A DNA stretch of 64,000 nucleotides from Streptomyces fradiae ATCC 10745 = DSM 40063 (GTDB taxonomy: Bacteria; Actinomycetota; Actinomycetes; Streptomycetales; Streptomycetaceae): positions 5,372,501 to 5,436,500 of the forward strand of contig NZ_CP023696.1 of assembly GCF_008704425.1 (NCBI RefSeq), in the 5' to 3' direction. Under the pieces are notes generated by a model. That model did not search any database. It was not told the origin of the DNA and saw only the letters and a list, made by a program, of their open reading frames with translations. Positions within the stretch are counted from its first letter, which is position 1; each line of letters begins with the position of its first letter. Of this stretch, positions 7,625 to 17,074 are shown piece after piece. A program made the position numbers and the translations under genes.

Positions 7625-10600
7625 ATGAAGGCCAACTGCTACCTGATCGGCGGCACCCGCGTCCTCACCCAGTGCGGCGCGCGGCTCCTGGACGCCGGTG
7701 TGACGATCGAGGGCGTCCTCAGCGATGATCCCGCCGTCGTCGCCTGGGCCGGCGCCCACGACGTGCCCGTGCACGACCCGGCCGGGGACCTGACGGCGCT
7801 CCTGTCGGAGCGGCCGTTCGACTACCTGTTCAGCATGGTCAACTTCCGGATCCTGCCCGGAGCCGTGCTCGGCCTGCCGAAGATCGCCGCGATCAACTTC
7901 CACGACGGCCCGCTGCCCCGCTACTCCGGCAGCCACGTCCCGGCCTGGGCCCTGTACGAGGGCGCACCGCGCCACGCGGCCACCTGGCACCTGATGACCG
8001 AGGCCGTCGACGCCGGCGGCGTGCTCCTGGAGCGCTGGTTCCCGGTCCGCGACCACGCCACCGCCCTCTCCCTCACCTACGAGGCGGCCGAGACGGGCAT
8101 CGAGCTGTTCGCCGACCTCGTCCCGCACGTCGCCCGGCGCACCCTCCCCGAGGTCCTCGACACCAGCGGCCGCGAGCGCCGCTTCTACCGCCGGTCCGCG
8201 CGCATGGCGGGCGGCGGCGTCATCCACGCCGGCACCACCGCCGCCGAGGCCGTACGGCTGGTCAAGGCCCTCGACTACGGCTCCTTCCCCAACCCGCTCG
8301 GCGTGGCCGCCCTCGTCACCGAGCAGGGCGCCGTCTACACCCGCCAGGCCCGGCTGATCCCGCGCGACGAGACCCGCACCGAGACCACGGTGCTGTCCGT
8401 CACCACCACGGCCATCACCCTGGCCGCCCCCGACGCCGACCTCGTCCTCAGCGACTGGCGGGCCGTCGACGGCAGCACGCTCAGCGGCCAGGCCGCCGCC
8501 CAGCGGCTCGGCATCGCCCCCGGCGCCCCGCTCCCGGCCGTCTCGGAGGAGCGGCTGGCCGGCATCGCCGACGCCCAGAAGCTCCTGCGCCCCCACGAGC
8601 CGTGGTGGCGCGCCCGCCTGGAGGACGTGCGGCCCGCCCCGCTGGCCGCCGACGACTTCTCCGCGGCCACCGCCCACTACGGGCACTACGAGCTGGCGTA
8701 CGTCCCCGCCTCGCGCGAGGAGAGCGTCGCCGTCTTCCGCGCCTTCCTCGCGGCCGTCGCCGAGCGCGTCGGCGAGGAGGTCTTCGACTTCGCCTGGTCG
8801 CCGTCCGGCGCCCGCGTCCTCGCGGAGCGCACCCACGGCCTGACGGCCGCCCGCTTCCCCGTCCGCTACGACGGCGGGACCGCCCGCACCCTGCGGGAGC
8901 GGCTCGACGAGGCCGCCGCCCGCCACGGCTACACCGGCGACCTCGAGGTCCGCCTCGGCCTGGCCGGACGGCCGCTCGGCGCCGACGAGCCGAGCTTCAC
9001 CCGCGTCATGGTGCTGGAGCGCGCCCCGGGCGAGGAGGCGTCCGCCGACCCGCACACCGAGATCGCCCTGCTGTGCCTGACCGACGGCCCGCCCACGATC
9101 TTCGTGCGGGAGACCGCCATGGGCGAGGACGAGGCGCTGGACTTCGTCGAGCGCGTCGAGGACCTGGCCATGGCGGCGCTGCTCCAGGGCGACGAGCCGC
9201 CCACGGAGTCCACCGCCTCCGCCGAGCCCGCCGCCTCCGCCGAGTCCGGCGCGGAGACCGCCGGGGAGCCCGTCGAGGAGACCGGCGGCCCGACCGTACT
9301 GGACCTCTTCGCCGCCGCGGCCGCCGAGCGGCCCGGAGCCGTCGCCGTCCGCGCCGGGAACCGCACGCTCGACTACGCCGGACTCGACGGCTGGGCGGAC
9401 GCCGTCGCGGCCCGCCTGCACGACGAGGGCATCGAGCGGGGCTCGGTGGTCGGCGTCCTGCTGGAGCGCGACACCGCGCTGCTCCCCGCCATGCTCGGCA
9501 TCCTGCGCGTCGGCGCGTCCTTCCTGCCGCTGGACCCGGGCTACCCCGTGGACCGGCTGCGGCGGTACGTGGACGTCTCGGACTGCGAGCTCATCCTCAC
9601 CGACGCCCGCACCCACGACCTGGGCGCGTCCCTGGGCCCCGCGCGGCGGGTGCCCGAGCCGGACGGGGCGGCCCAGGCCGTACCCCCGCGCGTGACCGCC
9701 GCCGACCTGGCGTACACCCTCTTCACCAGCGGCTCGACCGGCGACCCGAAGGGCGTCGAGATCGGCCACGGGGCGCTCGCCGACTTCCTCACCGGCATCG
9801 GCGGACGCCTGGGCGTCACGGCGGACGACACCGTCCTCGCCCACACCACGGTCGCCTTCGACATCTCCCTGCTGGAACTGCTCCTGCCGCTCACCGTCGG
9901 CGCGACGGTCGTCCTCGCCTCCCGCGAGACCGCGGCCGACCCGTACCGGCTGGCCGAGCTGGCGAGCCGGGTCTCCGTGGCCCAGGCCACGCCGAGCCTG
10001 TGGCGCCTGCTGCTGGGCACCGGCTGGACCCCGCACGCCTCGCTGACCGTCCTCTCCGGCGGCGAGGCCCTGTCGCCCGCCACCGCCGAGCGGCTGCACG
10101 AGCCCGCGCGCGCCCTGTGGAACCTGTACGGCCCCACCGAGGCGACGATCTGGGCCGCGGCCCACCGGGTCGAGTCGGTCGGCACCTTCCTCCCGCTCGG
10201 CGAGCCCCTCCCGCACATGGAGCTCCACGTCCTCGACGAGGAGCTGAACCCGTGCGCGGCCGGGAGCACCGGCGAGCTGTACCTCTCCGGTACCGGGCTG
10301 GCGCGCGGCTACGCCGGACGGCCCGACCTGACGCGGGAGGTCTTCGTCGACCACCCCGCCACCGGGACGCGGCTCTACCGCACCGGGGACGAGGTCCGCC
10401 TGCACGCGGACGGCGCGGTCGAGTGGCTCGGCCGCACCGACGCCCAGGTCAAGGTGCGGGGCCACCGCATCGAGCCCGCCGAGATCGAGCGGGTGCTGGA
10501 GCGGATCGACGGGGTCACGGCCGCCGTCGTCGTCGCGGCGCGCTTCGAGGGCCGCGGCGAACCGAGGCTCACCGCCTACCTGGTGGGCGACGCCGTGCCG

Positions 10601-13600
10601 GGCAAGTCGCGGCTCGACGCCCTGGTCGGCGCCGCCCTGCCCGCCTACATGGTGCCGGACGCCTATGTGGACCTCGACGTCCTGCCGCTCACCGACAACG
10701 GCAAGGTGGCCCGCGCCAAGCTCCCGCTGCCCACGCGCGACACCATCCTGCGCTCGGGCGAGGAGCCGGAGTCCGGTGCCGCGCCCGAGGCGGGCCCCGA
10801 GTCCGCGCCGGAGACGGCGGCGGCACCGGAGCCCGCGACGGTCGCGGAGCCGGCCGCCGCGCCGGTGGCCGAAGCCACCACCGAGTCCGCCGGAGCCACC
10901 GAGTCCGCCGAGACCGTCGAGTCCGCCGGAACCGTCGAGTCCGCCGAGCCCGGTATGACGGAGGAGGCGCTGGCGCGGTCCATCGCGCGGGTCTTCGCGG
11001 CCACGCTGGACCACCCCGGCTTCGACGTCCACGCCAACTTCTTCGACCTGGGCGGCGACTCGGTGAACGTCACCGTCGCCGCCGCGCGCCTCGGCGACGA
11101 GCTGGGCGCCTCCGTCACCGCCCCCGCCATCTTCGCCTCGGGAACCCCGGTGAAGCTGGCCCGCCTCCTGGGCGCCGAGGGCGTCGTGCCCCTGCGCGAC
11201 CAGGAGACGGAGACGGCCGTCGAGACGGCGCCCGCCGCCGCCGCGCCCGCCGCGTCCGCGCCGGCCACGCCCGTCACCCCGGCCGCTCCGGTCACCCCGG
11301 CCGCCCGGTCGACCGCACCCGCCACGCCGTCCGCCGCCCCCGTCCCGGCCCCCGCGGCCGCGCGGCCGGCCGACGACGGCGCCCTCGCCGTCATCGGCAT
11401 GGCGTGCCGGTTCCCCGGGGCGAGCACCCCGGACGAGCTCTGGCAGAACCTCGTCGCCGGCGTGTCCAGCATCGGCGACGCCCCCGAGGGCAAGCGCGGC
11501 TGGGCCCACCTGTGGTCCGAGGCGGGCGCCGACGACGTGCGCATGGGCTGGGTCGACGGCGTCGAGTACTTCGACGCCGCCCGCTTCGGGCTCACCGACC
11601 GCGAGGCGCGCCGCATGGACCCGCTCCAGCGGATCCTGCTCAGCGTCACCGCCGAGGCCATGGAGAGCTGCGGCCGGGACCACACCTCGCTCGGCGCCGC
11701 CACCGGCGTCTTCGTCGGCGCCATCGCCAGCGACTTCCCGGAGATCGTGGCCCGCAGCATCGGCCACTCCGACCCGCACGTGGCCACCGGCACGGCCCCC
11801 TCCATGGTCGCCAACCGCCTGTCCCACGTCTTCGACTGGTCCGGCCCGAGCTTCGCCGTCGACACGGCCTGCTCGTCGTCCCTCGTCGCCCTGCACGAGG
11901 CCGCCATGCACCTGCGGGCCGGCGAGGTCGACGCCGCCGTGGTGGCCGCCGCCAACCTGGTGCTCACCCCGGCCAAGACCCGCTCCTTCACCCGCAACGG
12001 CATGCTCTCCCCGCAGGGCGCCTGCCGGGCCTTCGACGACGCCGCCGACGGCTACGTGCGGGGCGAGGGCGCCGGCGCCCTCATCCTCAAGCGGCTCTCC
12101 GACGCCGAGCGCGACGGGGACCCGGTCCTCGCCGTCATCCGCGGCACCGCCGTCAACCACACCGGCGGCAGCGCCGGCTTCCTCACCGCGCCCAGCAGGC
12201 CGGCCCAGGAAGCCGTGCTGCGCCGGGCGCTGGCCCGCTCCGGGCGCGCCGCCGCCGACATCGGCTACGTCGAGGCGCACGGCACCGGCACCCAGCTCGG
12301 CGACCTCATCGAGCTGGAGGCCCTCCACGCGGTGCTCGGCGAGCCCGCCGGCCGCACGCCGGTCGCGGTGGGCTCCGTGAAGACCAACATCGGCCACCTG
12401 GAGCCCGCCGCGGGCATCGCCGGCCTCATCAAGACGGTGCTGGCGCTCCAGGCGGCCCACATCCCGCCGTCCCTGAACTACGAGACCCCGAACCGGTCGT
12501 TCGACTTCGACGGCTCCCCGCTGTTCGTGGCCGACCGGCTCCTCCCGTGGGGCCCCGGCCCGCGCGTCGCGGGCGTCAGCAGCTTCGGCTTCGGCGGTGC
12601 GAACGCCCACGTCGTGGTCGAGGCCGCACCGGGCACGGAGCAGGGCGGCACGGACTCCGGTCCGCAGCTCCTGGTCCTCTCGGCCGGCTCCGACGACGCG
12701 CTGCGCACCCTCGCCCGCCGGCTCGTGCTCATGCTGCGCTCCGCCTACTGCCCCTCCCTGGAGGCCCTGGCCGAGGCGAGCCGGCTGCGTCCGGCCGGGG
12801 TGCACCGGCTGGCGTGCGTCGCGGACAGCGCCGAGCAGCTCCAGGACAAGCTCCAGCTGTTCCTGGCCGGCGTCGAGGACGTCCGCTCCCTCCACGTGGG
12901 GGTCGCGTCCACGGCGGCACGCCCGTACGGGCTGCCCACCTCCGCGCCCGCGGACCGCGCCGAACTCGCCGCCGCGGCGCAGGCGTTCGTCGCGGGCGCC
13001 GACCTCGCCGCCGGGCCGCGCCGCCGGTCGGGGGTGCGCTTCCCGACCGCGCCGCACGCCGAGAAGTACCTGTGGCTCGAGCCCGCGCAGCAGCCAGCGC
13101 CCGCTCCCGCCCGTACGCGCAGCACATGGACGGACCACCCGGAGGCCGCGGAGCACCTCGTGCTCGGCCGGCCCACCCTGCCGGGGGCCGGCTACCCGGC
13201 CAAGGTCGCCGACTTCCTCGGCCAGGACCGCTTCGGGCTGCGCGACCTCACCTTCCGGGCGGCCGTCGAGGCCCCCGCCACGCTCACGGCCGCGCGGGAC
13301 GGCGACGCCCTCGCCTTCCGCGACGGCTCCGGCGCCCTGGTGTGCACCGCCACCCTGACCGCGCCCGAGCGGCCCGCGCTCGCCGCCCCGCCCGCCGCGC
13401 ACGGCTTCACCGAGGTCGGGCTCGACGCGATGTACGCCGCGTTCGCCCGCTCCGGGCTGGACTACGGCAGCGGCTTCCGCACGGTGGCGTCCCTGTCGGT
13501 CGCCCCCGCCTCCGGGGAGGCCGTGGGCGTCCTGCGCGGCGACGCCGCCGGGACCGTGGACGCCCGGCTCCTGGACGGCGCCTTCCAGGTCGCGCTCGCC

Positions 13601-16600
13601 GCGTGCGGCGCGCAGGGGCTGTACGTCCCCTTCACCGTCGAGCGGCTCACCGTCCTCGGCCGGCTGCCCGCCACCGCCCGCGTGTACGCCCGGCGCGACC
13701 GGGACTCCGGGCCGGACTCGGGTCTGCTGACCGCCAGCCTGGTCGTCCTCGACGGCGACGAGCCCGTGCTGGAGGCGCGGGGCATCACCTGGAAGCGGCT
13801 CTCCGCGGCCCCGTCCGGGCCGGGCGCGGCCGGTGACACCGGCCACGGCCACCGCCCGGCCCCGGCGCCGGTGCGGGCCCCGGCCCCGGCTCCGGCCCCC
13901 GTGCCCGCCGCCAACGGGCACCTGCCCGGCGGCCGGCCGGGCCGCGCGCTGGAGGCGGCGCTGGCCGAGTGGGTGGCCGCCGCCCTGGAGCTGGACGCCG
14001 CCGAACTGGAGACCGACCGCCCGCTCCAGGAGCAGGGCCTCGACTCCATGCTCGCCGTCTCGCTGGCCCAGGACATCCGGGCCCGCCTCGGCGTCGACAT
14101 CCCGGTGACCCTCGTCCTGGAGGTCGGCACGGTCGACCGCCTCGCGGAGGAGCTGCGGGACGAGTACGGCGTCACCGCCCCGCCCGCCGACGCGACCGGC
14201 CTCCCGGCCGGCGCCGACGCGGGCGAGCCGGGCGGCGGGCCGGCGCACGTACCGGCCCCGGACCCGGCGCCGGCCGCCGCGCCCGCCCCGGCCCTGGCCG
14301 CCGTGCCCACCGGGGCTCCGGCCCCGGCCCCCGGCCCGGCCCCGGCCCCCGCCGCGCTCGCGGCCGTCCCCGCCGCCCCCGAGGCGGCGGACGCCGACAC
14401 GCACGACATCGCCGTCATCGGCGTCGACGGGGTGTTCCCCAACGCCGGGAGCACCGACGAGCTGTGGCGGGTCCTGGTGGAGGGCGAGGACTGCCTGACC
14501 GAGGTCCCGGCCTCCCGCTGGGACATCGACGCCTACTACGGGACGGACGGCGCCCCCGGCACCGTCTACCTGCGGCGGGCGGGCTTCGTCGAGGGCCTGA
14601 CCGACTTCGACCCCGGCTTCTTCCGGCTCTCGCCCGCCGAGGCCGAGTGGATCGACCCGCAGCAGCGCCACCTCGTCCAGTCCGCCTGGCGGGCCCTGGA
14701 GGACGCGGGCCTGGCGGGCAAGGCCCAGCCGGCCACCGGCGTCTTCGTCGGCGCCAGCTACCAGCACTACCGCGACACCGTCGTCGGGGACGTCGTCCAG
14801 ACGCCCGCCGGCCTGGGCAACCACAACGCGATCCTGGCGAACCGGGTGAGTTTCTTCCTGGATCTGCACGGGCCGAGCATGACGATCGACACGCTGTGCT
14901 CGTCGTCGCTGGTGGCGCTGCACACGGCGGTGCGCAGCATGCGCGCCGGGGAGTGCGAGCAGGCCGTCGTCGCCGGCGTGCACCTGGGCATGTCCCCCCA
15001 GTACTTCCAGCTCGGCTCCCGCCTGCGCTCGTTCTCCCCGTCCAACGCCCTGCGGCCGTTCGACTCGGGTGCGGACGGGTTCGTGCCGGGTGAGGGTGTG
15101 GTGACGGTGGTGCTGAAGCCGCTGCGGGCGGCTCTGCGTGACGGTGACCGGGTGCGCGGTGTCATCAAGGGCACGGCGGTGAACCACGGTGGCCGGACGA
15201 GTGGGTTGACGGTGCCGAGCAGTGCGGCGCAGCAGTCGGTGATCTCCGCCGCGCTCGCGGACGCGGGGGTGCCGGTGGAGTCGATCGGTCTGGTGGAGGC
15301 GCATGGCACGGGGACGAGTCTGGGCGATCCGATCGAGGTCGAGGGGCTGACGCGTGCGTGGCGTGCGCTGACGGATCGTTCGCAGTTCTGTGCGATCGGT
15401 TCGCTGAAGGGGAACGTGGGTCATCTGGAGCCGGCGGCCGGTCTGGCGGGTCTGGTGAAGGTGCTGTTGTCGATGGAGCGGGGCATGGTTCCGCCGTCGC
15501 TGCATGTGGTGCGGCCCAACGACCACATCCGTTTCGAGGACACGCCGTTCTTCCTGGCGGACCGGGTCATGGAGTGGCCGCGTCCGCAGGGCGGTCCGCG
15601 TCGTGGCGCGGTGAGCGCGTTCGGGATGGGCGGGGTCAACGCCCACGTCATCCTGGAGGAGGCGCCCGCGGCCCCCGCCCGGGAGGTCGTGGCACAGGAG
15701 TCCTACCTCGTCCGCGTGGACGCGGCCGACGAGACCTCCGTCCGGGCGCTGGCCGGCGCCTACGCCGACCGGCTGGCCGAGGTGGACGCCGACCAGCTGG
15801 GCGACTTCGCCTACACGGCCAACACCGGCCGGGCCGGTCACCGCTTCGGTGCGGTCGTCTCGGGGGGTGACGCGGGGGAGCTCGCGGTCGCGCTGCGGGA
15901 CGTCGCCTCCGGCACCTCCGCCGTCGCCCGCAAGCGCGGCGGGAACGCGGCGCCCGTGGCCTTCATGTTCACCGGCCAGGGCTCGCAGTACGCGGGCATG
16001 GGCCGGGGCCTGTACGCCACCGAGCCCGTGTTCCAGGACGCGCTCGACGAGTGCGCGTCGCTGCTCGCCGGCCACCTCGACGTACCGCTGACGGAGCTGC
16101 TGTTCGGCTCGTCGGCTCACCTGCTCGACTCGACCCGGTTCGCTCAGGTGGGGATTGTGGCGGTGCAGGTGGGGTTGGTGCGGTGGTTGGAGTCGGTGGG
16201 GGTGCGTGCGGATGTGGTGGTGGGTCACAGTCTGGGTGAGTTGACGGCTGCGTGGGCTGCGGGTGTGGTGGGTCTGGGGGATCTGCTGCGTCTGGCGGTG
16301 GTGCGGGGTCGGTTGATGGAGTCGCAGCCGGGTGAGGGTGCGATGGCGGCGGTGCACGGGGACGCGGAGGCGGTCCTGGAGGCGCTGCGGGCGTTTCCCG
16401 GTGTCGAGGTGGCGGCGTTCAACTCGCCCAGGGTGGTGACGGTTTCGGGTCCTGCGGACGTGGTGGCGCGGTTCCGTGAGGAGTCGGGTCTGCGGTCGCA
16501 GGCGTTGGTGGTGAGCCACGCTTTCCATTCGGCTTTGATGGAGGGTGCGGTTGCACCGTTCGCCGAGGCGGTGTCGGGGGCGGTGTTGTCGGCTCCTTCG

Positions 16601-17074
16601 GTGGCGTTCGCTTCGTCGGTGACGGGTGGGTGGCACACGGCGGGGTCGGCGGTGGATCCGGGGCATTGGGCGCGGGGGATTCGTGAGCCGGTGCGGTTTG
16701 CGGAGGCTGTCGCGTTGGTGGGTTCGGTGGGTGCGGGTGTGGTGTGGGAGATCGGTTCCCAGCCGCAGTTGACGTCGTTGGCGCGGGCGTCGTGGCAGGG
16801 GGGTGAGCCGGTGTGGTTGACCACGTTGCGGCGTGACCGTGTCGACCAGGCCGAGGTGCATGCCGCTCTGGCCGCTTACGCGAACTCCGGGTCGGGAGTC
16901 GTGGACTGGGCCGGTGTGCATGCCGGCAAGGGCCATCGGACGACGACCCTGCCCACCTACCCCTTCAACCGGCAGGACCTGGTGGCGCCCCCGGCCCGCC
17001 GCGAACGCGCGGCGAGCACCCTGGGCCACCCGCTCTTCGACCGTCACTACGAGCACCGGAGCGAGGGACAGTGA
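7625..17074 (+). CDS. Hybrid NRPS-PKS 1: FT-A(Gly)-PCP-KS-DH-ACP-KS-AT
   Basis: A 3149-aa loading and early-extension protein. The formyltransferase spans about residues 1-320 (catalytic triad Asn91, His93, Asp129), followed by a poorly recognisable linker. The A domain spans about 557-1040, with specificity residues D-I-L-Q-L-G-L-I-W-K, the glycine code. The PCP serine is 1146. KS1 has Cys1416, His1552 and His1591. A short KS linker replaces an AT. DH1 has the HLVLGRPTLPG motif and an LLDGAF Asp. The ACP serine is 2141. KS2 has Cys2425, His2560 and His2600. The AT has Ser2869 in GHSLGE and the HAFHS motif, indicating malonyl-CoA. The protein ends just after the AT, so module 2 continues on the next protein. 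N-formylglycine is therefore the predicted starter. ATG 7625 is preferred over the coupled GTG 7619 because of Shine-Dalgarno spacing. The TGA overlaps the next start (GTGA). Confidence 0.93.
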   Translation: MKANCYLIGGTRVLTQCGARLLDAGVTIEGVLSDDPAVVAWAGAHDVPVHDPAGDLTALLSERPFDYLFSMVNFRILPGAVLGLPKIAAINFHDGPLPRYSGSHVPAWALYEGAPRHAATWHLMTEAVDAGGVLLERWFPVRDHATALSLTYEAAETGIELFADLVPHVARRTLPEVLDTSGRERRFYRRSARMAGGGVIHAGTTAAEAVRLVKALDYGSFPNPLGVAALVTEQGAVYTRQARLIPRDETRTETTVLSVTTTAITLAAPDADLVLSDWRAVDGSTLSGQAAAQRLGIAPGAPLPAVSEERLAGIADAQKLLRPHEPWWRARLEDVRPAPLAADDFSAATAHYGHYELAYVPASREESVAVFRAFLAAVAERVGEEVFDFAWSPSGARVLAERTHGLTAARFPVRYDGGTARTLRERLDEAAARHGYTGDLEVRLGLAGRPLGADEPSFTRVMVLERAPGEEASADPHTEIALLCLTDGPPTIFVRETAMGEDEALDFVERVEDLAMAALLQGDEPPTESTASAEPAASAESGAETAGEPVEETGGPTVLDLFAAAAAERPGAVAVRAGNRTLDYAGLDGWADAVAARLHDEGIERGSVVGVLLERDTALLPAMLGILRVGASFLPLDPGYPVDRLRRYVDVSDCELILTDARTHDLGASLGPARRVPEPDGAAQAVPPRVTAADLAYTLFTSGSTGDPKGVEIGHGALADFLTGIGGRLGVTADDTVLAHTTVAFDISLLELLLPLTVGATVVLASRETAADPYRLAELASRVSVAQATPSLWRLLLGTGWTPHASLTVLSGGEALSPATAERLHEPARALWNLYGPTEATIWAAAHRVESVGTFLPLGEPLPHMELHVLDEELNPCAAGSTGELYLSGTGLARGYAGRPDLTREVFVDHPATGTRLYRTGDEVRLHADGAVEWLGRTDAQVKVRGHRIEPAEIERVLERIDGVTAAVVVAARFEGRGEPRLTAYLVGDAVPGKSRLDALVGAALPAYMVPDAYVDLDVLPLTDNGKVARAKLPLPTRDTILRSGEEPESGAAPEAGPESAPETAAAPEPATVAEPAAAPVAEATTESAGATESAETVESAGTVESAEPGMTEEALARSIARVFAATLDHPGFDVHANFFDLGGDSVNVTVAAARLGDELGASVTAPAIFASGTPVKLARLLGAEGVVPLRDQETETAVETAPAAAAPAASAPATPVTPAAPVTPAARSTAPATPSAAPVPAPAAARPADDGALAVIGMACRFPGASTPDELWQNLVAGVSSIGDAPEGKRGWAHLWSEAGADDVRMGWVDGVEYFDAARFGLTDREARRMDPLQRILLSVTAEAMESCGRDHTSLGAATGVFVGAIASDFPEIVARSIGHSDPHVATGTAPSMVANRLSHVFDWSGPSFAVDTACSSSLVALHEAAMHLRAGEVDAAVVAAANLVLTPAKTRSFTRNGMLSPQGACRAFDDAADGYVRGEGAGALILKRLSDAERDGDPVLAVIRGTAVNHTGGSAGFLTAPSRPAQEAVLRRALARSGRAAADIGYVEAHGTGTQLGDLIELEALHAVLGEPAGRTPVAVGSVKTNIGHLEPAAGIAGLIKTVLALQAAHIPPSLNYETPNRSFDFDGSPLFVADRLLPWGPGPRVAGVSSFGFGGANAHVVVEAAPGTEQGGTDSGPQLLVLSAGSDDALRTLARRLVLMLRSAYCPSLEALAEASRLRPAGVHRLACVADSAEQLQDKLQLFLAGVEDVRSLHVGVASTAARPYGLPTSAPADRAELAAAAQAFVAGADLAAGPRRRSGVRFPTAPHAEKYLWLEPAQQPAPAPARTRSTWTDHPEAAEHLVLGRPTLPGAGYPAKVADFLGQDRFGLRDLTFRAAVEAPATLTAARDGDALAFRDGSGALVCTATLTAPERPALAAPPAAHGFTEVGLDAMYAAFARSGLDYGSGFRTVASLSVAPASGEAVGVLRGDAAGTVDARLLDGAFQVALAACGAQGLYVPFTVERLTVLGRLPATARVYARRDRDSGPDSGLLTASLVVLDGDEPVLEARGITWKRLSAAPSGPGAAGDTGHGHRPAPAPVRAPAPAPAPVPAANGHLPGGRPGRALEAALAEWVAAALELDAAELETDRPLQEQGLDSMLAVSLAQDIRARLGVDIPVTLVLEVGTVDRLAEELRDEYGVTAPPADATGLPAGADAGEPGGGPAHVPAPDPAPAAAPAPALAAVPTGAPAPAPGPAPAPAALAAVPAAPEAADADTHDIAVIGVDGVFPNAGSTDELWRVLVEGEDCLTEVPASRWDIDAYYGTDGAPGTVYLRRAGFVEGLTDFDPGFFRLSPAEAEWIDPQQRHLVQSAWRALEDAGLAGKAQPATGVFVGASYQHYRDTVVGDVVQTPAGLGNHNAILANRVSFFLDLHGPSMTIDTLCSSSLVALHTAVRSMRAGECEQAVVAGVHLGMSPQYFQLGSRLRSFSPSNALRPFDSGADGFVPGEGVVTVVLKPLRAALRDGDRVRGVIKGTAVNHGGRTSGLTVPSSAAQQSVISAALADAGVPVESIGLVEAHGTGTSLGDPIEVEGLTRAWRALTDRSQFCAIGSLKGNVGHLEPAAGLAGLVKVLLSMERGMVPPSLHVVRPNDHIRFEDTPFFLADRVMEWPRPQGGPRRGAVSAFGMGGVNAHVILEEAPAAPAREVVAQESYLVRVDAADETSVRALAGAYADRLAEVDADQLGDFAYTANTGRAGHRFGAVVSGGDAGELAVALRDVASGTSAVARKRGGNAAPVAFMFTGQGSQYAGMGRGLYATEPVFQDALDECASLLAGHLDVPLTELLFGSSAHLLDSTRFAQVGIVAVQVGLVRWLESVGVRADVVVGHSLGELTAAWAAGVVGLGDLLRLAVVRGRLMESQPGEGAMAAVHGDAEAVLEALRAFPGVEVAAFNSPRVVTVSGPADVVARFREESGLRSQALVVSHAFHSALMEGAVAPFAEAVSGAVLSAPSVAFASSVTGGWHTAGSAVDPGHWARGIREPVRFAEAVALVGSVGAGVVWEIGSQPQLTSLARASWQGGEPVWLTTLRRDRVDQAEVHAALAAYANSGSGVVDWAGVHAGKGHRTTTLPTYPFNRQDLVAPPARRERAASTLGHPLFDRHYEHRSEGQ
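14832..15660 (+). repeat. KS2 DNA block nearly identical to KS4 (copy 1)
   Basis: This aligns without gaps to 23450-24278. From 15057 to 15660 (604 bp) I see only two differences (15467 and 15505). A divergent patch lies at about 14943-15056. Codon usage here (many GGT, GTG, CTG/TTG, CAT) differs from the C-ending codons on both sides. Confidence 0.85.
16133..16975 (+). repeat. AT plus post-AT linker DNA block nearly identical to the PKS3 AT (copy 1)
   Basis: An 843-bp block aligning without gaps to 32271-33113 (constant offset 16138). Differences are confined to a few small patches, the largest near 16380-16410. Third positions are unusually G/T-rich compared with flanking modules, which suggests a shared recent origin. 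Confidence 0.88.

Noticed and set aside
7424..17056. Very long antisense open frame (over 3000 codons) opposite PKS 1, and similar ones opposite the other PKS genes
   Set aside because: Frame shadow of extreme GC bias: the third-position pattern fits the plus-strand PKS, and the antisense product has no domain.
7625..17074. Assigning the cluster to inthomycin, oxazolomycin or conglobatin because of the FT-A(Gly) start
   Set aside because: No methyltransferase domains, no recognised oxazole cyclodehydratase and a different release enzyme (oxoamine synthase), plus AlkC and Rieske genes. Only the starter logic is shared.
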